Shown: positions 26,716 to 37,052, counted from the stretch's first letter. The stretch: DNA of 64,000 nucleotides from Treponema putidum (GCF_000755145.1 NZ_CP009228.1:2403694-2467693); one strand, 5' to 3'. Numbers and translations are program-made. Notes: a model not told the origin generated them from the letters alone.

Positions 26716-26887
26716 CGGATTTTTCTCCTCTGCTCGTAACTTAAATATATCATTCTAAAATTCAGTATTCGGCCAAAGGAACCGAAAAAGATATGTAAAA
26801 ATGATGAATTGTTACTATTGACTAGATTTTTAGCTTAACAAATTTATTTTTTTTGTCAAGTAAAGCTTTTTTAGTTTTAAAATTGCT

Positions 26888-26917
26888 AAAAAATACCCCC
26901 GATATTATCGAGGGTAT
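26888..26917 (-). terminator. Terminator of tRNA-Glu
   Basis: Minus-strand ATACCCTCGAT pairs with ATCGGGGGTAT across a 3-base loop and is followed by six T. It begins one base after the tRNA 3' end. Confidence 0.85.
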
Positions 26918-26918
26918 C

Positions 26919-26990
26919 CATCTCCTAGGGGAATTGAACCCCTGTTGTCGGGATGAAAACCCGATGTCCTAACCACTAGACGAAGGAGAC
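26919..26990 (-). tRNA. tRNA-Glu (TTC anticodon)
   Basis: The 72-base RNA folds as a cloverleaf: acceptor GTCTCCT/AGGAGAT (one G-U pair), D arm around TAGTGGTTAGGA, anticodon stem TCGGG/CCCGA with loop TTTTCAT (anticodon TTC), and T arm AGGGGTTCAATTCCCCT. CCA is not encoded. A promoter lies upstream and a terminator directly behind it. Confidence 0.95.
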
Positions 26991-26997
26991 AAGGTAA

Positions 26998-27025
26998 AAC
27001 GCATAGCGTTGAAACGCATCGCGTT
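26998..27025. repeat. Duplicated small palindrome in the tRNA-Glu leader
   Basis: AACGCATAGCGTT (26998-27010) and AACGCATCGCGTT (27013-27025) are tandem near-copies, each with an AACGC/GCGTT inverted pair. They lie between the promoter and the tRNA, in the part of the precursor removed by processing. Confidence 0.7.
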
Positions 27026-27036
27026 GCTGGAATTGG

Positions 27037-27065
27037 ACTATACCATATTTTTATAATTATGTCAA
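27037..27065 (-). promoter_or_regulatory. Promoter of tRNA-Glu
   Basis: Minus-strand TTGACA (27065-27060) and TATAGT (27042-27037) are separated by 17 bases, 46 bases upstream of the mature tRNA end. Confidence 0.8.
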
Positions 27066-27103
27066 GTAAAAATTAGAGCAAAATTACATAAATTGTCAAG
27101 AAT

Positions 27104-27478
27104 TTAGCCTATATTTCTTATCAAATCAGGTCTTAAAACCTCGGCTCCGCCGATATAAACAGGCTGCGGACTTCTCCTAGAATAATAATAAATTAAAATC
27201 CTAATAGTTTTGGGTAAACTGTCTTCCATGCAAGGTTCTAAAGCACAAAACAGGGCTGTGTTTTTGGCAAAACCCCGTTTACGTAAAGCCGTTGCAGGAT
27301 TTAAGGCCTTTATGTCACAGGTAACCGTAAATTGTATTGAAACCATGTTTTTTTCAGATATGGAATTTTCTTTTAATATTTGGCTATAAAGATTTACAAC
27401 CGCCGAAGATATACCGGCTTCACTGTCTTCACAGCATACGGCCCCGCGCACTGCTCTTAATTTTTTTATCAAAGTCAT
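27104..27478 (-). CDS. aroH: Chorismate mutase, AroH type
   Basis: The 124-residue protein matches the monofunctional AroH fold (Bacillus type): LRAVRGAVCCEDSEAGISSAV near the start, FTVTCDIKALNPATALRKRGF in the middle, and YIGGAEVLRPDL at the end. It converts chorismate to prephenate for Phe/Tyr synthesis. No other aromatic pathway gene adjoins it. It ends 39 bases before the -35 box of the tRNA-Glu promoter. Confidence 0.88.
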   Translation of the reverse strand: MTLIKKLRAVRGAVCCEDSEAGISSAVVNLYSQILKENSISEKNMVSIQFTVTCDIKALNPATALRKRGFAKNTALFCALEPCMEDSLPKTIRILIYYYSRRSPQPVYIGGAEVLRPDLIRNIG

Positions 27479-27500
27479 TTTTATTTAAATCTTTAACTAA

Positions 27501-27570
27501 CAGCACTTACAAAAGCACTGCAACAGCACTGCACAAGCACTGCACTTTGCTTATTAACAAAATGCAGTGC
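27501..27570. repeat. Clustered AGCACTGCA repeats with a 13-bp hairpin
   Basis: AGCACT occurs four times in about 45 bases, in part as AGCACTGCA. The end of the cluster forms a stem GCACTGCACTTTG/CAAAATGCAGTGC (27537-27570, one G-T pair). It lies just after the ppdK stop but lacks a T run, so it is not a standard terminator. Confidence 0.6.
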
Positions 27571-27581
27571 CTCAAAACTAA

Positions 27582-30371
27582 TTATTTTTTAGCAGGTTGT
27601 TTAGCCGCTTTAGCTTTTGTTTTTTCGGAAGACTTTGAAGTTTTAGCAGCCTTTGCCGGTTCTTTTGCACCGGTCTTAGGTTTCAAAGCTTCAACTTCGG
27701 CCTGAGCTGCAGCAAGCCTTGCTATAGGAACACGTAATGGCGAGGCTGAAACATAGTCCATTCCTGCCTTACAGAAAAACTTAACCGAATTTAAGTCTCC
27801 TCCGTGTTCACCGCAAACGCCGATTTCCAAGTGTTTTTTAACTTCCCTTCCCTTTTGAATAGCGGAAGCTACCAGCATACCGACCCCTTCTTGATCCAAG
27901 GACTGGAAGGGATCAGCCTTAAATACGCCGGCCTTGTTTTCATCTACATATTCAGGTAAGAATTTACCGGCATCGTCACGGCTTATACCGATAGTCATCT
28001 GTGTAAGGTCATTTGTCCCGAAGGAGAAAAATTCAGCATATTCTGCAATTTTGTCTGCAAGAAGGGCGGCTCTCGGAGTTTCAATCATAGTTCCGACCAT
28101 GTATTTAAGTTTTTTATCCTTAGCCTTTTTCTCTATTATGTCATCTGCTACCTTGCGTACTTGTTTTTCCAAAATCTTAAATTCCTTTGCATCTATTGTA
28201 AGAGGAATCATTATTTCGGGTAAAACATCTATTCCTTTCTTTTGAACCGTGCAGGCTGCATTTATAATGGCGGTAACCTGCATCTCAAGAATTTCAGGAT
28301 AGGTGATGCTCAAACGGCAGCCCCTGTGTCCCAACATAGGATTAGCTTCGGTAAGCTGATCTACGCGGTTTTTAACGCTGGCAAAACTTATATTAAGCTT
28401 TTCGGCTAGTTTTTGCTGGCCTTCCTTATCATGAGGAACAAATTCGTGTAAGGGCGGATCTATTAAGCGGATTGTTACGGGATAACCGTTCATAGCTTTA
28501 AAGATGCCTTCAAAATCCTTTGTCTGATATGGAAGCAGTTTTTTTAAAGCCTTTTCTCTTGCTTCCTTGTTTTCGGCAATAATCATCTCGCGGATTGCCT
28601 CTATTCGGTTTTCATCACTAAAGAACATATGTTCTGTTCGGCAAAGACCTATACCTTGAGCACCATGTCCTATAGCGATCTTTGCATCTTCGGGTGTATC
28701 CGCATTTGTTCTTACTTTAATTTTGCGGATTTGATCAACCCATTCCATAATTTTTTTATAGGCTGCAGGAGGTTTAGGCGTAATTAAGGGTAATTCGCCC
28801 TTATAAACAGCACCCTTTGAGCCGTCCAAGGTTATATAATCGCCTTCTTTTAAGACAATGCCCTTGGCCGAAATTTCCTTTTTTTCATAGTCGATTCTTA
28901 AATTCTCGCAGCCTACTATACAGCATTTACCCCAGCCTCTTGCTACAACAGCTGCATGGCTGGTTTTTCCGCCGGTTGCGGTTAGAATACCCTCTGCCGC
29001 ATGCATACCGCCTACATCTTCGGGGCTTGTCTCATGGCGCACTAATACGGCTCTTTTTCCGTCCTTTGAAGCAGCCTCTGCAGCTTCTGCCGAAAGACAA
29101 ATTATACCGCAGGCAGCACCGGGAACGGCGGGAATACCGTCAACAAGGTGAGAGCTTTTTATTTCGGCGGCTTTAGAATAATCCAAGGCCTTGTAGAAGA
29201 CGCCTTCAATATCCGAAGCCTTAATACGGGCAACAGCATCTTCCTTTGTTATAAGTTTTTCTTCAACCATATCTACAGCCATCTGGAAGGCTGCCGCAGG
29301 AAGTCTCTTACCGGTTCGGCACTGGAGCATGTATAATTCTCCCTCCTCAACGGTAAATTCCATATCCTGCATATCCTTATAATGCTTTTCAAGTATTTTG
29401 CGGGCATCGCAAAGTTTTTTATAAGCGGCGGGATCCTTTTTTGCGAATACATCCAGTTTAATAGGAGTTCTGATTCCTGCAACAACATCTTCTCCTTGTG
29501 CATTAAACAAATATTCGCCGTAAAAATCGTTTTTACCGGAATTCGGGTCGCGTGTAAAACAGACTCCCGTGCCTGAATTATCTCCTTTGTTTCCGAAGAC
29601 CATCTGCATAACGTTTACAGCCGTACCTCTGATACCTACAATGTTTTCAACCCTTCTGTAAGTAACAGCCTTATCGGACATCCAAGAACCGAATACGGCT
29701 CCGATAGCTCCCCAAAGCTGCTTTATAGGATCTTGCGGAAAAGTAGATTTTATTTCTTTTTCATAGAGCTTTTTAGATCTGTCAATAACTTCTTGTAATT
29801 CGGGTTCATTAACATCGGTATCCGAAACCTTTGCCGTTTGAGCAAGATTAAGGCGTTTTTTTGTCTTTTTTTCTTTTACGTCATCAAAAATTTTATCGAA
29901 TTTTTCCCGTTCAATATTCATTGCCGTAGAACCGTACATCAAGATAAACCTACGGTAAGCATCCAAGGCAAACCTTAAATTTCCCGTCTTTTCGGCCAAA
30001 CCTTGAACGGATTGGTCGTTTAAACCTAAGTTCAAAATTGTCTCCATCATTCCGGGCATCGAAACGGGAGCTCCCGATCTAACCGAAACCAAAAGAGGAT
30101 CTTTTTTGTCCCCAAGTTTTTTTCCGGTAATTTTTTCCAGTTTTGAAAGATAAGATTCGACTTGAGTTTTTAGTTCTGCAGGATATTTTCTGTTATTTTT
30201 ATAATACTCTTCGCAAACCTCGGTTGTAATAGTAAATCCTGCAGGAACGGGAAGGCCTATAGCCGTCATTTCGGCCAAACCGGCACCCTTGCCTCCCAAG
30301 ATATCTTTCATAATACCATTACCTTCGGCGCTACCTCCGCCAAAAAAATATACATATTTTGACTTTGCCAT
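27582..30371 (-). CDS. ppdK: Pyruvate, phosphate dikinase
   Basis: The roughly 929-residue enzyme interconverts PEP, AMP and PPi with pyruvate, ATP and Pi. It has the N-terminal nucleotide-binding part (FGGGSAEGNGIMKDILGGKGAGLAEM), the phosphohistidine site TGGKTSHAAVVARGWGK and the C-terminal PEP domain with the catalytic cysteine in GVCGEHGGD. AGGAGG lies 8 bases before the ATG at 30371; an upstream ATG at 30392 overlaps the binding site. The last 30 residues are an Ala/Lys-rich tail unlike most PPDKs. With serine dehydratase it links pyruvate to PEP. Confidence 0.94.
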   Translation of the reverse strand: MAKSKYVYFFGGGSAEGNGIMKDILGGKGAGLAEMTAIGLPVPAGFTITTEVCEEYYKNNRKYPAELKTQVESYLSKLEKITGKKLGDKKDPLLVSVRSGAPVSMPGMMETILNLGLNDQSVQGLAEKTGNLRFALDAYRRFILMYGSTAMNIEREKFDKIFDDVKEKKTKKRLNLAQTAKVSDTDVNEPELQEVIDRSKKLYEKEIKSTFPQDPIKQLWGAIGAVFGSWMSDKAVTYRRVENIVGIRGTAVNVMQMVFGNKGDNSGTGVCFTRDPNSGKNDFYGEYLFNAQGEDVVAGIRTPIKLDVFAKKDPAAYKKLCDARKILEKHYKDMQDMEFTVEEGELYMLQCRTGKRLPAAAFQMAVDMVEEKLITKEDAVARIKASDIEGVFYKALDYSKAAEIKSSHLVDGIPAVPGAACGIICLSAEAAEAASKDGKRAVLVRHETSPEDVGGMHAAEGILTATGGKTSHAAVVARGWGKCCIVGCENLRIDYEKKEISAKGIVLKEGDYITLDGSKGAVYKGELPLITPKPPAAYKKIMEWVDQIRKIKVRTNADTPEDAKIAIGHGAQGIGLCRTEHMFFSDENRIEAIREMIIAENKEAREKALKKLLPYQTKDFEGIFKAMNGYPVTIRLIDPPLHEFVPHDKEGQQKLAEKLNISFASVKNRVDQLTEANPMLGHRGCRLSITYPEILEMQVTAIINAACTVQKKGIDVLPEIMIPLTIDAKEFKILEKQVRKVADDIIEKKAKDKKLKYMVGTMIETPRAALLADKIAEYAEFFSFGTNDLTQMTIGISRDDAGKFLPEYVDENKAGVFKADPFQSLDQEGVGMLVASAIQKGREVKKHLEIGVCGEHGGDLNSVKFFCKAGMDYVSASPLRVPIARLAAAQAEVEALKPKTGAKEPAKAAKTSKSSEKTKAKAAKQPAKK

Positions 30372-30466
30372 TGCATTGTCCTCCTTGAACATTGAACAAT
30401 TATTACAATATATTGATATATTGTATCTTGTATAATATCAATTGTCAATGTATAATCATAGTAATT

Positions 30467-31700
30467 ATGAAAAAAAATCTTAAGTATTATTTATTTTTAT
30501 TTATAACAGCAGCGGTTTTTATTTTAAATTCCTGTAATTCAACTGAAATTCCGGAATCGAAATTACCTAAAAAAGAAGATGATATAAGCAAACTTATTTT
30601 AAGCTTTTCAGGTGATATTATGGCTCATGATGTCAATTTTAAAATGAAAGACTATAATCGAATTTACGATGATGTCAGGGATATTCTTTTAAATGATGAT
30701 TTGAGCTTTGGAAATGTGGAAACACCGGTCTGTGAAGAAAGGCCTCTTTCAACCTTTCCATGTTTTAATATACATAAAGATTATCTAAAGGCTGCGGTGG
30801 ATGGGGGCTTTGATGTCTTTTCCTTTGCCAATAATCACACCAATGATCAAGGTATTCAAGGAATAGATGGAACAATTAAAAGTTTTAATGCTTTAAAAGA
30901 CGAGTACAAAAATAAGGAAATTTTTTCTTCGGGTTTAAAAAATAAAGAGGATGAAGATTTTAAACCTGTCTTAATCGAAAAAAAAGGCTGGAAGATTTTA
31001 TTTTTATCCGTAACGGAGCTGATAAACTCACACGGCAAATCAAAGAATAGGCTTTATTACTCCGAGCCCACAAAGGCAGGAAGGGAAAAACTTCTTTTAT
31101 CCATAAAAAAAATGAGGGAAGAAAATCCTTGCGATGTTTTTATTCTATCTCTTCATCTAAACGAAGCGGAATACGGTCTTAAAGTTTTAGAGAGTAAAAA
31201 GGCATGGTTTAAAGCTTTAGCCGCCGCCGGAGTAGATGTAGTTTGGGCTCATCATCCCCATGTTTTACAGGATTGGGAGCTTTCAGAGGTGGAAATCTTA
31301 ACCGATGATTCCAAAAAAGATATTATTCAAATCAATAAAGGAGAGAATAATGAACCTCTTGATTCTTTGCTCACACATAAAAAAAATGCTTTTTTTATGT
31401 ACTCTATGGGAAATTTTATTTCAGGCCAAAGGTGGAAGGTAAACTACGCCGATCCGGCCTATTACAGGGAATACACGGGAGATTCAATAATAATGCAGTT
31501 AAGCTTAAAAAAAAATCAACGGCATCTTGCAGTCAGAAATGGACGCTGCCCCTATTTTAATTACAAACTATAATGAAAAAGATGCACCCGTAATAAAACG
31601 CTTTACACAAGAATGGGTTGAGAGTCTTCCTGAAAAAGAAAAGGCCTATTATCTTAAAAGGCTTGAACTTATGAGGGCATACTTACCTAAGTTAAAATAA
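30467..31700 (+). pseudogene. CapA-family (poly-gamma-glutamate synthesis type) lipoprotein, frameshifted near its end
   Basis: The product starts MKKNLKYYLF with a lipobox ending at C23 (ILNSC). It has the CapA metallophosphatase-like motifs FSGDIMAHD, GNVETPVC, FANNHTNDQG and VVWAHHPHVLQ. The frame stops at 31573, but removing one A from the A9 run at 31507-31515 lets it continue to 31700 through INGILQSEMDAAP and ESLPEKEKAYYLKRLELMRAYL. The intact protein would be about 410 residues. CapA proteins are surface enzymes with unclear substrates. The defect is either a phase-variable tract or a read error. Confidence 0.78.
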
Positions 31701-31716
31701 AAAGTTTAGATAAAAC

Positions 31717-33159
31717 TTACATTAAGGCCTTATATTTTTCGGCCAAAGCTTTTGCCTTTACGTTTGCAAGGCCTCGGTAACGTTCAGGGTTTGCAAAAAA
31801 CTCTTCAGGCTTATCAAAGTTAAGCTCTTTTAGTCTAGCCGTAACAAGGGCAAATACCTTTTCTTCGGCTTTTAAGGCCTCATAAAAACTTAACTTTTGA
31901 TTTTCGGCAGCAAGGGTAATCTTACGTATTACCTCATGCGCATCGGAAACACCGCATTCCGCCAAAAGGATATAAGCGGGCTCAGCCATAACGCCTCCCC
32001 TAACCTTTCCGCCGCCCTGTAAAAGGTTTTTAAGCATGTTTTCCCTATCGGCCTGTAAGCCCTTCAATATTGAATTCATTCGGTTAAAGGCTAATGCAAG
32101 ACCTGTAAGATAATCGGCTATAAACCTCTGGCTTGCAGAGTTGGATAAATCCCTTTGGTGCTCCGAGATTTGGTCCATATAAAAACTCATCACGCGCGGA
32201 GAAAAGGTCTTCCACAAGCTTTTCACATGCTCGGAATTCCACGGGTTACGTTTTTGAGGCATGGTGGAAGAACCTACCTGTGTTGCACTAAAATATTCAA
32301 AAACCTCCCCTATCTCGGTTCTTTGCAAATTGCGTAAATCGTCTGCAAGGTTTGCAATTATGCCGAAGGAAATATTTGCTTCAAGAAGGAGGCGGAGCAT
32401 GTATTCGGGCTCCACAAGCTGATGAGAATATTCGGAAGGCTTTAAACCGAGGTAATCAAGATAGATTTTTTCAAATCGCATTGGATCGGAAACTATTAAA
32501 GAAGCCGCATTATAGGCCCCTACGGCTCCGGCAAATTTTCCGCGTAAATCTTTTACAAGCTCTTCCATTTTTAAAATCGACTTGCCTAAACGGGCTACAT
32601 ATTCTGAAACGGCGTAACCGAAGGTAATAGGAACCGCATGCTGACCGTGAGTACGCCCGACCTGAGGCGTTTCAGCCTCTCTTTCAGCTATATCGCAAAG
32701 CAAAAGCTCGGTTTTCTTTAAAAGAGGAATTATTACCTTTATGACAGCATCCCTTATCCTCATAGAAAAGGCCGTGTCGAGGATGTCGGCACTGGTAGCC
32801 CCAAGGTGAACCAAAGGAGCGATATTTTCCGGAACTTTTTTCTTTAAGACATTTACCAAGGCTCTTATATTGTGCTGGGTCTTATGTTCTTCTTCATAAA
32901 CTTCGGAAGGATCGATATTTAAGGCAATATCGTCCAATGTTTTTTCAAGCTCGCTGCTCAGTTTTGGAAGTAAAGAGCCTTTTTTTTCTTCTGCGATTTT
33001 AAGATGAGCCTTTACGAGAGCCATTTCGGCCATGGCACAATAAACGATACCTGCTTCTTCCGATAAAAAAACCGACAGTTCATCATAAAGACCTCCTTGC
33101 GGAAGGGAATAACGGTGATCTATCGGCGATATATTTTTAAAAATACTTCTAGTTTCCAT
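31717..33159 (-). CDS. purB: Adenylosuccinate lyase
   Basis: The 480-residue protein belongs to the aspartase/fumarase superfamily, with the signature GSSTMPQKRNP and the two other conserved blocks TSADILDTAFSMRI and GRTHGQHAVPITFG. The opening NISPIDHRYS resembles PurB, and TSADILDT is typical of adenylosuccinate lyases, so purine synthesis (and AMP from IMP) is the best call. A related cycloisomerase cannot be fully excluded. It is a single-gene unit. Confidence 0.8.
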   Translation of the reverse strand: METRSIFKNISPIDHRYSLPQGGLYDELSVFLSEEAGIVYCAMAEMALVKAHLKIAEEKKGSLLPKLSSELEKTLDDIALNIDPSEVYEEEHKTQHNIRALVNVLKKKVPENIAPLVHLGATSADILDTAFSMRIRDAVIKVIIPLLKKTELLLCDIAEREAETPQVGRTHGQHAVPITFGYAVSEYVARLGKSILKMEELVKDLRGKFAGAVGAYNAASLIVSDPMRFEKIYLDYLGLKPSEYSHQLVEPEYMLRLLLEANISFGIIANLADDLRNLQRTEIGEVFEYFSATQVGSSTMPQKRNPWNSEHVKSLWKTFSPRVMSFYMDQISEHQRDLSNSASQRFIADYLTGLALAFNRMNSILKGLQADRENMLKNLLQGGGKVRGGVMAEPAYILLAECGVSDAHEVIRKITLAAENQKLSFYEALKAEEKVFALVTARLKELNFDKPEEFFANPERYRGLANVKAKALAEKYKALM

Positions 33160-33294
33160 ATCCGATATAATGACCTAAAGAAGATGTTTAGTCAAGCGGT
33201 TTAAAATCGGCTTATACAAGTTTTATTCATCATAAGAACTAGGAGCATCAACACTATCTTTGAGCAGTTTTTAACCTTTTCTACTTTTTTGATT

Positions 33295-34932
33295 CTAAAA
33301 AGACTGTTCACCGACTTTGGTAAGATTTGTACAGCCGTAAAAAGCCTCTTCACCGATTTCAATACGATTTGTACAAGCAGAAAAGTCTACTTTTGCTAAC
33401 TTAATACATCCGGAGAAAGCCCATTCACCGATTACGGTAAGATTTGCAGGTAAGCGGACCTCAGCTAAGCCGGTACAACCGTCAAAAGCCCATCCTTCGA
33501 TTTCGGTAACGGTATCAGGTATGAAAATCTGTGTAATGCCTCCGGCGGCACATATAAGTTTTTTCATATTTCTTGTGTATATCACATTATCCTTACTGTA
33601 ATAGGTTGTATTTTCCGGGGCGACTATCAACTTACGTAAATTGCCACAATCTGCAAAAGCCCCTTTACCTATTGAGTTGAGGCTTGCAGGTAAGCGGACT
33701 TCAACTAAACCTGTACAGCCGTCAAAAGCCCAGTAACCGATTTTAGCAAGACTTGCAGGCAAGCGGATTTCAGTTAAGCCGGTACAGCCTAAGAATGCCC
33801 ATCTGCCAATGTCTACAAGACCTGTACAGGCAGAAAAATCGATTTCCGTTAAAGCAGTACAATCATAAAAAGCATTCTCAGCAATTTTTTTAACCTCGGG
33901 AGGAAGCACAAGCTTTCCTTGCAGTTTTGTTTTATCGGTAATTCCGGTAAGCGTACCGTCTTTATCGATAACCAGTAAGGGGTTATTTTGTGCTTCTAAT
34001 TCTTTAAGCCTTGCTTGAGCCTCAGCCAGTCCCTGATCCGCAGCTTTCCCAAACCATTCGGCAGCTTTTTTATAATCTTTTTTTACTCCTATTCCTTGAT
34101 AATACAGCCAGCCGAGACTAAACTGTCCTTCAGCATCCCCTTTTTCAGCTGCTTTACGGTGCCAGTAGACGGCTTTTTCATCATTTTGCTGAACTCCAAC
34201 ACCATTGTGATACATCCAGCCGAGTTTATTCTGAGCCTTAGCCAGTCCTTGTTCCGCTGCTTTAAGGTACCATTCAGTGGCTTGTTCATGATCTTTTGCA
34301 AGGCCTAGACCATCGTAGTACATATTTCCAAGATTAAACTGAGCCTCTGCAAGTTCCTTTTCAGCAGCCTTACGATACCAATAAACGGCTGACTCATAAT
34401 TTTGATCTATTCCTCGTCCTGTTTTATACATAAAACCAAGATTATTCTGTGCCTCAGAAAGTTCCTGTTCAGCGGCTTTACGGTACCAGTAGACGGCCTG
34501 TTTATAATTTTGCTCTACACCCCATCCTTCCTTATACATAAACCCAAGACTGTTTTGTGCCCATGCATGTTCTTGTTCAGCGGCCTTGCGGTACCAGTAA
34601 AAGGCTTGTTTATAACTTTGCTCTACGCCCTTTCCTTCTAAAAACATATCTGCGAGATTGTTCTGAGCTAATATATGCTCTTGTTTGGCTGCTTTAGTAT
34701 ACCAGTATGCCGCCGTTTCGTAATTCTGAGTTACACCCTTACCCTCAAAATATAGGCCGGCAAGTTTGTTCTGTGCTTCGGCAAGTCCTTTTTCAGCTTC
34801 TTGCTGAAGTGCCCGTATTTCATCAGTTTCATCTGCAGTAAGAGGGCTTACACATAACAACGGCAGCATAAATACTACCGTCATAATAAAAACCTTTATA
34901 AAGATTAATTCTTTTTTCTTTATTTGTTTCAT
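33295..34932 (-). CDS. Sel1-repeat plus BspA-type leucine-rich repeat exported protein
   Basis: The preferred start (MKQIKKKELIF, GGGGAG eight bases upstream) gives 545 residues with a signal peptide to about residue 33. Seven 36-residue Sel1 repeats follow (pattern AQNxLGxMYxxGxGVxQxY, YWYRKAAE). The second half holds BspA/TpLRR repeats of about 23 residues (FxGCTGLTEIRLPASLxxIGxxAF). BspA repeats in oral bacteria bind host matrix proteins or other bacteria; Sel1 repeats are protein-interaction modules. The two together on one exported protein suggest surface interaction, unproven. Confidence 0.83.
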   Translation of the reverse strand: MKQIKKKELIFIKVFIMTVVFMLPLLCVSPLTADETDEIRALQQEAEKGLAEAQNKLAGLYFEGKGVTQNYETAAYWYTKAAKQEHILAQNNLADMFLEGKGVEQSYKQAFYWYRKAAEQEHAWAQNSLGFMYKEGWGVEQNYKQAVYWYRKAAEQELSEAQNNLGFMYKTGRGIDQNYESAVYWYRKAAEKELAEAQFNLGNMYYDGLGLAKDHEQATEWYLKAAEQGLAKAQNKLGWMYHNGVGVQQNDEKAVYWHRKAAEKGDAEGQFSLGWLYYQGIGVKKDYKKAAEWFGKAADQGLAEAQARLKELEAQNNPLLVIDKDGTLTGITDKTKLQGKLVLPPEVKKIAENAFYDCTALTEIDFSACTGLVDIGRWAFLGCTGLTEIRLPASLAKIGYWAFDGCTGLVEVRLPASLNSIGKGAFADCGNLRKLIVAPENTTYYSKDNVIYTRNMKKLICAAGGITQIFIPDTVTEIEGWAFDGCTGLAEVRLPANLTVIGEWAFSGCIKLAKVDFSACTNRIEIGEEAFYGCTNLTKVGEQSF

Positions 34933-34996
34933 TTTAAACACTCCCCAAAAGTCCATATACACATGATAACTTTTTACTTTATATCCATGATAAGTT

Positions 34997-36579
34997 TTAC
35001 TTTATATCGATATAGAATTTTTTGATATATCTTATTCTTGCATCTGCCTTGTCCCAGAATTTGCTTTCAGGATAGGCCTTAGTCAGAGTCTGATAGGCTT
35101 CTAAAGCTTTTTTTACATTTTTATTGGAGCCGTTCAACTCATAGGCTTGGCCTCGTAAAAATAAGGCTTCATCCAAATTTTCCGAGTAGTTTTTAAAAAA
35201 ATCTTCTGCCGAATTTAAAGCATTTGCTGCATTTCCTTCAGAAATATAGCCTCTTATCGTGTCTAATAACTCGGAAGCCGATTTAAGATTCTGTCCGGTT
35301 GATTCGGGTTTTTCAGCTACGGTTAAAAGATCGGGAGAATCATAAACTTTTGAATTATCATTTTTTGTAGATGAAGCCTCAGATTCCTTTTTAGATTCGT
35401 TTTCACTCCCAATATTGTTTTTTTTATCAATAAGACTGTCTTTCAGACTGTCTTTTTTTTCAAGTTCTTTTGCCGTGTTTACCTCTCCTTTATAGTCCGG
35501 AGCCTTAACCGTATTATTCAGTTTTGTTTTTGCCTTTTCAACATGAACTGCAATAGAATCCGAAATAAAATTATCCGAAAAAACATCAAAATGCGAAAAA
35601 TTAAGAATATATGAACCTTCATCTAAGGCTCCAAAGTGGAATGTAGAGGTACCGTTTTGAAGTTTTCTTTGCTGATATTTTATACCTTTTTGTGCAGATG
35701 TTTCACCTAAGTATACCCAACCCTCTCCGGGGTATACAACTTCAAGCCTCTGTCCCGTATACAGCTTTACTGAACGGGAAGCTCTTTCTTCTTTTGTTTC
35801 ATCGGGTTCGGTACTTGGAAATTCCGAAAAAACACGGGAAGGTTCTAAATCTTCAGCCTTTTCTTCATTTACAACATCCATATTGGAATTATCTTTATTG
35901 GAATTGGAATTATCCTTATTGGACATATCGGAAGTTTCTAAAGAAGATTCTGAAATAGGGGCTGAAAGAGCAGAATCCGAACTTATTACAGTTTCTTTAT
36001 CATCCGGTAAAACAATCTTATTGGAATCACCGGCAGGTTCTAATTTTTGTTTTTCATCCTTATCTTTTTCGTTAATATTTAGTAAAGTTTCCGGATTATT
36101 TTTAGGTCGACTGCTAGGCCGACCGTCAGGTTGACCGTTCGGCAGGTCTTGTATACTTATGACCGTCTTATCGGAGGCTTGAGAATCCGAAGTTTCAGCT
36201 TCTTTAGCATTGGACTCACCACTAGGTAAGGCCGGCTCATCTTCAGCATCAACTATCAACTCCAAGGCCGGTTTATCGCTGATAGGTTTAGAGTCGGAAA
36301 CGGAAGTTTCCGAATCGGCTTCAATCTTTGGTACGGAATCCTTGAGAGTACCATTATCCTCGGCAGAGTCGGTATGGGCTTCATTGGCGGTTTTAACATC
36401 CTTGACTGCCTCAATACCTGCCTCTTTATCCGTTTCAGTTTTGGGTTCATTGACTGCAATATCTTCAATCTTTTTATCCTCTGCCGAATTTTCACCCGTA
36501 TTTTTTTTGTACTTGCACAAGAATTTAAAAAAATAAAAATCAAAAATAAGACTAATATAAAACGCATTGAAAATTTCAC
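34997..36579 (-). pseudogene. Large Ser/Asp/Glu-rich lipoprotein with C-terminal TPR-like part, frameshifted near its start
   Basis: A GTG at 36579 (GGAGG seven bases upstream, overlapping the previous stop as GTGA) begins a lipoprotein signal MKFSMRFILVLFLIFIFLNSC. The frame then leaves the long open frame at an A8 run (T8 at 36501-36508, plus strand); one more A joins it to the 500-residue remainder. That part is a long low-complexity acidic region (about 40-290), a small beta-rich domain (KLYTGQRLEVVYPGEGWVYLG) and a C-terminal helical tetratricopeptide-like segment. The beta segment resembles cell-wall binding folds but is not firmly assignable. Confidence 0.72.
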
Positions 36580-37052
36580 GGGGCATCCTCCAATATCTTA
36601 TCGGTAAGTTTTTTATTCTGTTTATGCAGTTCCTCCATATCTTTTTCGGTAGGAGGTTCATACCAATAATCCGCCTCCTCTTTTTCCCATATTTTACGCT
36701 GTTCCCGTGAAAACTGAATAGGAGGAAGGTGAAGGGGTTCATCTATAATTTGCAGTTTATCGACATCTATTTTACCGGACTTAAAATCTGAAGTATCGGA
36801 TGATAAAACAGATCTCTTCATTTCAGAATATGATGCATTATCATTGTATGAGCCATCATCTTTGTATGATGCATCATCTTTTTTTTGTAAAACTAAAATC
36901 AAAAGGAGACTTAATATTAAGATAAAAATCAAAACACATACAACTATTATAACCGTTTTTCTGTTATGAAAAAAAGAAGCTTTTATGTTTTTTAAAATAC
37001 CGCTTATTTTACTCTTGAGGTCTATCATCGTTTTCTGGAATTTCCTCCTCAT
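36576..37052 (-). CDS. Hypothetical single-pass membrane protein
   Basis: The 158-residue frame (or 150 from the ATG at 37028) has one strong membrane helix (VIIVVCVLIFILILSLLLILV, about 35-55) after a basic N-terminus, so the C-terminal 100 residues should be outside. They are acidic and contain a short repeat of ASY/GSY units. The start overlaps the end of the SMC-like gene and its stop overlaps the next start, so all three are translationally coupled. No known family is recognised. Confidence 0.7.
   Translation of the reverse strand: MRRKFQKTMIDLKSKISGILKNIKASFFHNRKTVIIVVCVLIFILILSLLLILVLQKKDDASYKDDGSYNDNASYSEMKRSVLSSDTSDFKSGKIDVDKLQIIDEPLHLPPIQFSREQRKIWEKEEADYWYEPPTEKDMEELHKQNKKLTDKILEDAP

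Noticed and set aside
27537-27570. Terminator after ppdK
   Set aside because: The stem is good but no T run follows on the minus strand, so it is recorded as a repeat instead.
36210-36607. Plus-strand frames of 77-108 codons inside the lipoprotein region
   Set aside because: They are shadows of the acidic low-complexity coding region on the minus strand.
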